Origin: Pseudomonadota bacterium
GTDB lineage: Bacteria; Pseudomonadota; Alphaproteobacteria; Caulobacterales; Caulobacteraceae
Assembly (NCBI GenBank): GCA_023434265.1
Contig: JAEYTA010000199.1
Coordinates: forward strand, 1 to 5,540
Direction: 5' to 3'
DNA length: 5,540 bases
Shown here in pieces: positions 1 through 5,540 of the stretch (the stretch's first letter is position 1; the number at the start of each line of letters is the position of its first letter). A model generated the notes under the pieces. That model did not search any database. It saw nothing but the letters and a program-made list of their open reading frames with translations, and was not told the origin of the DNA. A program made the position numbers and the translations under genes.

Positions 1-84
1 AGGCGTCCGGTCAGGTCGCGCCGCGGCGGCGCATCGGAAGGCGGCGGAACCTAGTCAGGTCAACGCCGGGGAGCAAGCGGCGGT
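1..84. other. Non-coding tail downstream of xerD
   Basis: No gene can be supported here. All three minus-strand frames are soon closed by stops (complements at 11-13, 51-53, 55-57 and 60-62). One plus frame ends in TAG at 52-54, so it could hold the last codons of a convergent gene, but there is too little to judge. A GC-rich inverted repeat at 18-32 can form a 6-bp stem with a 3-nt loop, but no T-run follows on either strand, so it is not a convincing Rho-independent terminator. A TTGACC on the minus strand (63 to 58) resembles a -35 box without a good -10 partner. Confidence 0.5.
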
Positions 85-984
<900 letters not shown>

Positions 985-1035
985 GCCGTCGCCCGCTTTG
1001 CCGCCGGCCGGCTTCGTGTAGAGGGTGGCGGAGCC
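985..1035. promoter_or_regulatory. Divergent xerD / aroK intergenic control region
   Basis: This 51-bp gap separates the two divergent start codons, so promoters for both genes should lie in it or just inside the opposite gene. On the plus strand TTGCCGC (998-1004) followed 14 bases later by TAGAGG (1019-1024) loosely resembles the Caulobacter housekeeping promoter (TTGACGS, short spacer, GCTANAWC), but the -10 match is poor. A perfect 10-bp palindrome, GCCGGCCGGC, sits at 1003-1012; in DNA this GC-rich it may be chance. GAGGG at 1021-1025, 10 bases before the aroK ATG, is the best ribosome binding site. The regulatory role is inferred from position. Confidence 0.4.
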
Positions 1036-1599
1036 ATGCCTGCGAACGACCTCGAACCGATTCCCGTCCAGGAGCGCACCATAGCCTTGGTCGGGCTGAT
1101 GGGCGTGGGGAAATCCACGGTCGGCCGCCGGCTGGCCCGGCGGCTGGGCCTGCCCTTCGTCGACGGCGACATCGAGATCGAGGACGCCGCACGGATGTCG
1201 GTGTCCGACATCTTCGCGAAGCTGGGCGAGACCGAGTTCCGGGCCGGCGAGGCCCGGGTCATGCGCCGCCTGCTGGAAGGCCCGCGGCGGGTGCTGGCCA
1301 CTGGCGGCGGCGCCATGCTCAATCCGGAGACGCGGGCGGTGATGAAGGCGCGGGCTGTGACGGTGTGGATGCGGGCCGACCTCGAGATCGTCGCAGAGCG
1401 GGTCAAGCGGCGCGACACCCGACCGCTGCTGCGCGGGACCGACCCGCTGGAGACGCTGCGGCGACTGTCCGAGGCGCGTTATCCGATCTACGCCTCCGCC
1501 GACCTGGTGGTCGACGTCACCGGCGGGGCGCACGCCCAGGCGGTGGAGGCCATCGTCGAGGCGCTGAAGGCTCACGGCGCGCTGGAGGCTCGGGCATGA
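1036..1599 (+). CDS. aroK: Shikimate kinase
   Basis: This cytoplasmic enzyme phosphorylates shikimate to shikimate 3-phosphate with ATP, the fifth step of the shikimate pathway to chorismate. The 187-residue product is a single P-loop kinase domain of normal family length (about 170-190). The Walker A motif is at residues 20-28 (GLMGVGKST, K26). Predicted shikimate-binding residues are D45 (VDGDIEIE), R69 (ETEFRAGE) and the GGG at 90-92 (ATGGGAM). R129 in the lid (DTRPLL) and R148 (EARYPIY) complete the set. The ATG at 1036 gives a short, ordinary N-terminus before the P-loop; the open frame that continues upstream is antisense of xerD. It is the first gene of a probable operon: its TGA overlaps the aroB ATG in ATGA, the usual translational coupling. 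aroK is preferred over aroL because of the aroB partnership. Confidence 0.96.
   Translation: MPANDLEPIPVQERTIALVGLMGVGKSTVGRRLARRLGLPFVDGDIEIEDAARMSVSDIFAKLGETEFRAGEARVMRRLLEGPRRVLATGGGAMLNPETRAVMKARAVTVWMRADLEIVAERVKRRDTRPLLRGTDPLETLRRLSEARYPIYASADLVVDVTGGAHAQAVEAIVEALKAHGALEARA
1584..1588 (+). promoter_or_regulatory. Shine-Dalgarno sequence of aroB
   Basis: GGAGG lies inside the end of aroK, 7 bases before the aroB ATG at 1596. The strong match and ideal spacing settle the aroB start and support translation coupled to aroK. Confidence 0.8.
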
Positions 1600-2702
1600 C
1601 CACGCGAATTCCGGTGAGCGGCGGGGGATTCCGGCCGTACGAGGTGGTCGTCGGCCGCGGCTTGCTGGACGGGCTGGGCGAGGCCGTCGCGCCGCTGACT
1701 CGGGGGCGAACGGCGGTGGTCACCGACGAGACGGTGGCGGCGCTGCACGGACCGGCGGTGCTCAGTTCGCTGGAGGCGGCGGGGGTGCGGGCCCGGCTGC
1801 TGACCGTGCCGCCGGGCGAGGGCTCCAAGTCCTTCGCCGAGCTGGAGCGGGTGCTCGACCGGCTGGCCGCCTTCGGGCTGGACCGCACCGACCTGATCGT
1901 GGCGCTCGGCGGCGGAGTGGTCGGCGACCTCGCCGGCCTGGCGGCGGCGCTCTACATGCGCGGCATCGACTTCGTGCAGGTCCCGACGACCCTGCTGGCC
2001 CAAGTCGACTCCTCGGTGGGCGGCAAGACGGCGATCGACACGCCGCGCGGCAAGAACCTGGTCGGGGCCTTCCACCAGCCGCGGCTGGTGGTGGCCGACA
2101 TCGACGTGCTGGCGACGCTTCCGGAGCGGCAGCTGCGCTCCGGCTGGGCCGAGGTGCTGAAGCACGGTCTGATTTGCGACGCGCCCTTCTTCGACTGGCT
2201 GGCGGCGGAGGGCGCGGCCGGCGCGGCGGGCGATCCGGCGGGGCTGGAGCGGGCGGTGGTGCGCTCGGTGGAGATCAAGAGCGCCGTGGTCGGCGAGGAC
2301 GAGAAGGAGGCGGGCCGCCGCGCCCTGCTCAACCTCGGCCACACCTTCGGCCACGCGCTGGAGGCGGAGCTGGACTTCGACGAGGCCCGGCTGACCCACG
2401 GCGAGGCGGTAGCGCTGGGCTGCGCCCTGGCCTTCCGCTTCTCGGCCCGCCAGGGCCTGTGTCCCGAGATCGAGGCGGCGCGGGTCGAGCGGGCGATCGC
2501 TGCGGCCGGCCTGCCGACCCGGCTGGCGCAGGCCGGGAGCTTCCGGGCCGACGGCCTTCTGAAGCGCATGGCCGGGGACAAGAAGGCCGAGGGCGGGCGG
2601 CTGACCCTGGTGCTGGCGCGCGGGGTCGGCGAGGCCTTCGTGCAGAAGGGCGTCGACCGGCGGGCCGTCGGCGAGTTCCTCCGCGAGGAGGGCGCGGCGT
2701 GA
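1596..2702 (+). CDS. aroB: 3-dehydroquinate synthase
   Basis: AroB converts DAHP to 3-dehydroquinate, the second step of the shikimate pathway, using NAD+ and a divalent metal (zinc or cobalt) in the cytoplasm. The 368-residue product matches the family length. The N-terminal NAD-binding half carries PPGEGSKS (72-79) and GGGVVGDLAG (105-114). TTLLAQVDSSVGGKTAI (131-147) and GKNLVGAFHQP (152-162) contribute the substrate and nucleotide pocket. The metal ligands by family alignment are E186 (WAEVLKH), H249 (NLGHTFGH) and H268 (THGEAV). The H249 to H268 interval is 19 residues, two more than I recall for E. coli AroB (17), a small loop extension before THGE. The ATG at 1596 is supported by the GGAGG upstream and by the 4-base overlap with aroK. 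Its own TGA overlaps the GTG of the next gene in GTGA. Confidence 0.97.
   Translation: MTTRIPVSGGGFRPYEVVVGRGLLDGLGEAVAPLTRGRTAVVTDETVAALHGPAVLSSLEAAGVRARLLTVPPGEGSKSFAELERVLDRLAAFGLDRTDLIVALGGGVVGDLAGLAAALYMRGIDFVQVPTTLLAQVDSSVGGKTAIDTPRGKNLVGAFHQPRLVVADIDVLATLPERQLRSGWAEVLKHGLICDAPFFDWLAAEGAAGAAGDPAGLERAVVRSVEIKSAVVGEDEKEAGRRALLNLGHTFGHALEAELDFDEARLTHGEAVALGCALAFRFSARQGLCPEIEAARVERAIAAAGLPTRLAQAGSFRADGLLKRMAGDKKAEGGRLTLVLARGVGEAFVQKGVDRRAVGEFLREEGAA
2685..2692 (+). promoter_or_regulatory. Shine-Dalgarno sequence deciding the GNAT gene start
   Basis: GAGGAGGG lies in the last codons of aroB. It is 6 bases before the GTG at 2699 but 15 bases before the in-frame ATG at 2708, so it favours the GTG as the true start and gives a GTGA coupling with the aroB stop. 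Confidence 0.7.
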
Positions 2703-3292
2703 GCCGTATGCGGCTGGCCGCGACGGTGCTGGAGGACCGCTTCGTGCGGCTGGAGCCGTTCTCGGAGGGGCTACGCGACGAGGTGCGGGTCGCGCTCGAC
2801 TGCGATCCCGACGCCTGGGAGATCATGGTCGGCGCGGCCTGGGGGCCGCATTTCGACGGCTGGTGGGCCTCGGCCATGTCGGCCATGGCGTCCGGGGGCC
2901 GCATCCCGTGGGCGGTGCGGGACAAGGCCGACGGGCACGTGGTCGGGACGAGCAGTCTCTACGAGATCAAGCCCGACTATCGCCGCTGCGAGATCGGCTC
3001 GACCTTCTACCGGCCGGAGGCGCGCGGCGGCCCGATCAACCCCGCCTGCAAGCGGCTGCTGCTGGGCCACGCCTTCGACGCCGGGGCTGTGCGGGTGGAG
3101 ATCATCACCGACGCCATCAACCCCGCCAGCCAGGCGGCGATCCGCAAGCTGGGCGCGCGCGATGAAGGCGTGCTGCGCAAGCACAAGATCACCTGGACCG
3201 GCCGCATCCGCGACACCGCCCAGTTCGCCATCCTCGACGAGGACTGGCCGGCGGTGCGGGCGCGTCTGGACGCCCGGTTGGCCGCCTTCTAG
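2699..3292 (+). CDS. GNAT-family N-acetyltransferase (RimJ/RimL-like)
   Basis: This is a predicted acetyl-CoA-dependent acetyltransferase; the substrate is unknown. The 197-residue product opens like the RimJ/RimL (Acetyltransf_3) branch, with a strand such as LEDRFVRLEPF (11-21). It then shows a central strand pair (HVVGTSSLYEI, 80-90; CEIGSTFYRP, 97-106), a helix NPACKRLLLGHAFD (114-127), and VRVEIITDAINPASQAAIRKLGA (131-153), the typical terminal GNAT segment with the Asn and the KLGA turn. The usual Q/RxxGxG/A acetyl-CoA loop is poorly formed here (RPEARGGPIN), as in many RimJ-like relatives. The GTG start is preferred over the ATG nine bases downstream because of the ribosome binding site. 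It is coupled to aroB by GTGA, so it should be co-expressed with the aro genes, but nothing shows a role in that pathway. Its TAG interlocks with the stop of the convergent lipoprotein gene. Confidence 0.85.
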   Translation: MSRMRLAATVLEDRFVRLEPFSEGLRDEVRVALDCDPDAWEIMVGAAWGPHFDGWWASAMSAMASGGRIPWAVRDKADGHVVGTSSLYEIKPDYRRCEIGSTFYRPEARGGPINPACKRLLLGHAFDAGAVRVEIITDAINPASQAAIRKLGARDEGVLRKHKITWTGRIRDTAQFAILDEDWPAVRARLDARLAAF

Positions 3293-3693
3293 TCGACCGC
3301 CCGGCAGTCGGTGGGCTCCATGCCGTCGGCGGTCCAGGTGGCCATGGCCCCGACCCCGCGCAACTCGTAGCCCGAGGCGCGGTACCAGATGCCGTCGGCG
3401 GCGCGCTCCTGATAGAGGTCGACCGCCGTGCCGCTGGAATTGCGCACCGTGGCCATCTGACGTGGGTTGTCGAAGTCGACGGACAGGCGTTCGCCGTTGT
3501 TGCAGAGGTAGACCGTCCGGATCACCCGGTTCATCACCCGGCTCTGGATTTCCGCGCCGGTGCGCCGCCGCGCCGTCTGGGCCTCGCGCGCCCGTTCGCG
3601 CACCGCGTCGCCGTCCGTCGGCGCCTCCGCCGGTTCGGGGCCGCAGGCCGCCAGCACGCCGAGGCCGAGGACGCAGACGAGGAACGCGCGCAT
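3289..3693 (-). CDS. Lipoprotein with MliC-like (C-type lysozyme inhibitor) domain
   Basis: This small protein of 134 residues is predicted to be secreted and lipid-anchored. Its N-terminus (MRAFLVCVLGLGVLAAC) is a lipoprotein signal peptide with lipobox L14-A15-A16-C17. A Pro/Glu/Ala-rich linker and a charged, probably helical stretch (about 28-55) follow. Residues 60-134 resemble the MliC/PliC fold: Y62-L-C64, a two-strand segment (ERLSVDFDN, 68-76), ATVRNSSGTAVDLY (81-94), DGIWY (100-104), Y109, W120 and a final C130 that probably pairs with C64. The family binds C-type lysozymes. However, the usual SGxxY serine is D100 and the KG lysine is V114, so inhibitory activity is doubtful. The ATG at 3693 has CAAGG 7 bases upstream; a longer TTG reading would spoil the signal peptide. 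It follows tadA by 29 bp, so co-transcription is likely. The family call is by eye. Confidence 0.75.
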   Translation of the reverse strand: MRAFLVCVLGLGVLAACGPEPAEAPTDGDAVRERAREAQTARRRTGAEIQSRVMNRVIRTVYLCNNGERLSVDFDNPRQMATVRNSSGTAVDLYQERAADGIWYRASGYELRGVGAMATWTADGMEPTDCRAVD

Positions 3694-3700
3694 GAGCAAG

Positions 3701-3705
3701 CCTTG
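3701..3705 (-). promoter_or_regulatory. Shine-Dalgarno sequence of the MliC-like lipoprotein gene
   Basis: CAAGG on the minus strand lies 7 bases before the ATG at 3693, within the 29-bp gap after tadA. It supports that ATG over the upstream TTG at 3726. Confidence 0.5.
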
Positions 3706-3722
3706 CCGTGGGAACCGGCCGA

Positions 3723-4208
3723 TCAACGCGCCGTCCCTGCGGCCGTTCCTTTGCGGCGGGCCCGGAAGAAGTCACGCAGCAGGGCGCCGCCCTCGACCGC
3801 CAGCACGCCGCCTTCGGCCGCCGGACGCCAGTGGCAGGTGGGCTGCTCGAAGAAGCGCGGCCCGTGCGCGACCGCGCCGCCCTTCGGATCGTCGGCGCCC
3901 CAGACCACCCGGCCGAGGCGGGCGTGGCTGATCGCCCCCGCGCACATGGCGCAGGGCTCGAGCGTCACATAGAGGGTCAGGCCTGTGAGCCGGTAGTTGC
4001 CAAGCCTGGCCGCCGCCGCGCGCATCGCCGCGATCTCCGCGTGGGCGGTCGGATCGTGGGCGCCGATCGGGTGATTGCGGCCCTCGGCGACCACGGTTCC
4101 CGTCGTCTCGTCGACGATCACGCAGCCCACCGGCGTCTCGCCTTCGTCCGCCGCCGCTTGCGCTTGGTCCAGCGCCATGCGCATGAACCGCTCATCATGG
4201 TCCGCCAT
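3723..4208 (-). CDS. tadA: tRNA-specific adenosine deaminase TadA
   Basis: TadA deaminates adenosine 34 to inosine in the anticodon wobble position of tRNA-Arg(ACG), allowing it to read CGU, CGC and CGA codons; it acts as a zinc-dependent homodimer in the cytoplasm. The 161-residue product spans the cytidine/deoxycytidylate deaminase fold. The zinc site and catalytic residues are plain: H56 and the proton-shuttle E58 (DPTAHAEIAAM) with C86 and C89 (LEPCAMCAGA). N45 (GRNHPIG) fits the substrate-binding Asn. The C-terminal LLRDFFRARRK (143-153) resembles the RNA-binding helix of known TadA proteins. The ATG at 4208 gives DERFMRMALDQA, a standard family opening; internal ATGs at residues 9 and 11 are less likely. 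There is no clear Shine-Dalgarno sequence. The first 12 bases overlap the start of the divergent rluB-like gene, and the MliC-like lipoprotein gene follows. Confidence 0.95.
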   Translation of the reverse strand: MADHDERFMRMALDQAQAAADEGETPVGCVIVDETTGTVVAEGRNHPIGAHDPTAHAEIAAMRAAAARLGNYRLTGLTLYVTLEPCAMCAGAISHARLGRVVWGADDPKGGAVAHGPRFFEQPTCHWRPAAEGGVLAVEGGALLRDFFRARRKGTAAGTAR

Positions 4209-5540
4209 CCGAACGACAACGACAAGAAGCCCCGCCCGCGTCAAGACGACCGGAAGCCCGGGCCCCGCAAACCCTTCGCCCAAGGCGCCTTCAAGGACGG
4301 CGCCAAGGGGCCGCCGAAGGGCGGCAAGCCGGGCGGAAAGCCCGCCGCAGCGCCCGCCGAGCCGAAGCGCACCGAGCGTATCGCCAAGGCCATGGCCCGG
4401 GCCGGCATCGCCTCGCGCCGCGAGGTCGAGCGGCTGATCGGCCTCGGCAAGGTGGCGGTGAACGGCAAGATTCTCGACACGCCGGCGACGCTGGTCACCC
4501 GTGACGACGTCATCACCGTCGACGGCAAGCCGATCGGCGCGGCCCAGGCCACGCGCGTCTGGCGCTATCACAAGCCGTCCGGGCTGGTGACCTCGCACGG
4601 CGACCCGCAGGGCCGGCCGACCGTGTTCGACGCCCTGCCCAGCAGCCTGCCGAGGGTCATCTCGGTGGGACGGCTGGACCTCAACACCGAAGGCCTGCTG
4701 ATCCTGACCAACGACGGCGAGCTGAGCCGGGCGCTGGAGCTGCCGTCGACGGAACTGGTGCGCCAGTACCGGGCGCGGGCGCGCGGACGGGTGACCCAGG
4801 CGCAGCTGGACACGCTGAAGGACGGCGTCACCGTCGACGGCGTCCGCTACGGCCCGGTCGAGGCGACGCTGGACAAGGCGAAGACCACGGCGGAGGGCGA
4901 GAAGGCCTCGGCCAACCTGTGGATCAGCGTCTCGATCACCGAGGGCAAGAACCGCGAGGTCCGCAAGGTGCTGGAGCACCTCGGCCTGACCGTGAACCGC
5001 CTGATCCGCCTCGCCTACGGCCCGTTCCAGCTGGGCACGCTGCCCGTGGGCGCGGTCGAGGAGGTCGGGCCGCGGGTGATCCGCGAGATGCTGGCCCAGT
5101 ACATCCGCCCCGAGAACCTGCCGACCGGCAACAGCGTCGAGACGCCGGCGCCGATCCCCGGCCGCCGCACCTCGGCGCCGATCGTCAAGGGCCGTTCGGG
5201 CTCGGCCATGTCCGACCCGTCGCGCAAGCCCAGCCGGGTGCGCGCCGCCGAGGCTGCGGCCTCGGAAGGCGGCGACACCGGCCGCCGGGCTCCGAAGAAG
5301 GAAGGCTGGGCCAAGGCCAGGCCGAAGTTCGAGCACAGCAAGACCTTCAAGCCCCGCGCCCGCCCCGAGGCGGCCGAGGGCGAGCGGAGCGAACGCGCCG
5401 ATCGCCCGAAACGCGCCTTCAAGCCGCGCGAGGACCAGTTCATCGACACGCCGCGCGGCGCCGGCGGCCCGCGCAAGGGCGCGGGCGGCAAGCCCGGCTT
5501 CGGCGCACGTCCGGGCGGACGTCCCGCCGCCGGCGGCAAG
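4197..5540 (+). CDS. rluB: Pseudouridine synthase, RsuA/RluB/E/F family (3' end outside the window)
   Basis: This family isomerises a specific uridine in ribosomal RNA to pseudouridine; RluB acts on 23S rRNA near the peptidyl transferase centre (U2605 in E. coli numbering). The frame is open for 448 codons to the last base, so the C-terminus is missing. A Lys/Arg/Pro/Gly-rich, probably disordered leader (1-57) precedes an S4 RNA-binding domain (about 58-115, RIAKAMARAGIASRREVE). The catalytic domain (about 120-300) follows, with VGRLDLNTEGLLILTNDG at 157-174 and catalytic D161. The family motif EGKNREVRKVL is at 249-259. From about 306 a long basic, Gly/Pro-rich tail runs to the window edge. 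The ATG at 4197 overlaps the tadA start by 12 bp; there is no clear Shine-Dalgarno sequence, and an in-frame TTG at 4164 is possible. The tadA neighbour and domain order favour RluB over RsuA, RluE or RluF, but the exact target is inferred. Confidence 0.88.
   Translation, partial: MVRHPNDNDKKPRPRQDDRKPGPRKPFAQGAFKDGAKGPPKGGKPGGKPAAAPAEPKRTERIAKAMARAGIASRREVERLIGLGKVAVNGKILDTPATLVTRDDVITVDGKPIGAAQATRVWRYHKPSGLVTSHGDPQGRPTVFDALPSSLPRVISVGRLDLNTEGLLILTNDGELSRALELPSTELVRQYRARARGRVTQAQLDTLKDGVTVDGVRYGPVEATLDKAKTTAEGEKASANLWISVSITEGKNREVRKVLEHLGLTVNRLIRLAYGPFQLGTLPVGAVEEVGPRVIREMLAQYIRPENLPTGNSVETPAPIPGRRTSAPIVKGRSGSAMSDPSRKPSRVRAAEAAASEGGDTGRRAPKKEGWAKARPKFEHSKTFKPRARPEAAEGERSERADRPKRAFKPREDQFIDTPRGAGGPRKGAGGKPGFGARPGGRPAAGGK
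4215..4244 (-). promoter_or_regulatory. tadA: Candidate tadA promoter inside the rluB leader
   Basis: TTGACGC on the minus strand (4244 to 4238) exactly matches the TTGACGS -35 consensus of Caulobacter-type housekeeping promoters and lies 29 bases before the tadA ATG at 4208. The -10 position (about 4221-4215) reads only CGTTGTC, a poor match. If real, transcription would begin almost at the ATG, giving a leaderless message, which fits the missing ribosome binding site. The support is weak. Confidence 0.22.

Noticed and set aside
18..32. Inverted repeat as a Rho-independent terminator for xerD
   Set aside because: The stem is short with a tight loop and is not followed by a T-run on either strand; such GC repeats are common in this DNA.
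35..63. Minus-strand promoter (TTGACC) for a gene beyond the left edge
   Set aside because: The -10 position (CTTCCG) does not match and no downstream gene is visible to support it.
985..1575. Minus-strand extension of the xerD frame across aroK
   Set aside because: The XerD family begins at the ATG at 984. The extra residues show no domain and lie antisense to a clearly real shikimate kinase.
4209..5336. Minus-strand open frame upstream of and continuous with tadA
   Set aside because: It is antisense to the S4 and catalytic domains of the pseudouridine synthase. The translation is compositionally biased and TadA is complete from 4208.

Overview
The window is a GC-rich (roughly 70% G+C by eye), tightly packed stretch of bacterial chromosome. 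It holds seven protein-coding genes and no RNA genes, mobile elements or CRISPR arrays that I can see. Gene content and order (xerD divergent from aroK-aroB, and tadA divergent from an rluB-type pseudouridine synthase), the protein style and the base composition suggest an alphaproteobacterium, most likely in the Caulobacterales (Caulobacter, Brevundimonas or Phenylobacterium). That placement is an inference, not a proof.

Layout: 1-84 is a short non-coding tail after xerD. xerD (85-984, minus) encodes a complete tyrosine recombinase for chromosome dimer resolution. A 51-bp divergent gap (985-1035) separates it from a plus-strand operon: aroK (shikimate kinase, 1036-1599), aroB (3-dehydroquinate synthase, 1596-2702) and a GNAT acetyltransferase (2699-3292). 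The operon's genes are joined by 4-base ATGA and GTGA stop/start overlaps and each downstream gene has a good Shine-Dalgarno sequence. The operon meets a minus-strand pair head-on: a small MliC-like lipoprotein (3289-3693) lies downstream of tadA (tRNA adenosine deaminase, 3723-4208). The stop codons of the GNAT and lipoprotein genes are interlocked in a single CTAG. tadA is in turn divergent from, and overlaps by 12 bp at the 5' end, the rluB-like pseudouridine synthase (4197 to beyond 5540, plus), whose 3' end lies outside the window.

Functionally this is core housekeeping: aromatic amino acid precursor synthesis (AroK and AroB catalyse two steps of the shikimate pathway), RNA modification on both sides of the tadA/rluB divergence (tRNA inosine-34 and rRNA pseudouridine), and replication/segregation support (XerD). 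The less ordinary parts are the lysozyme-inhibitor-like lipoprotein that lacks the usual inhibitory residues, the GNAT gene carried in the aro operon, the overlapping 5' ends of tadA and rluB, and the long Lys/Arg/Pro/Gly-rich tails of the pseudouridine synthase. I found no convincing sign of a previously undescribed system.
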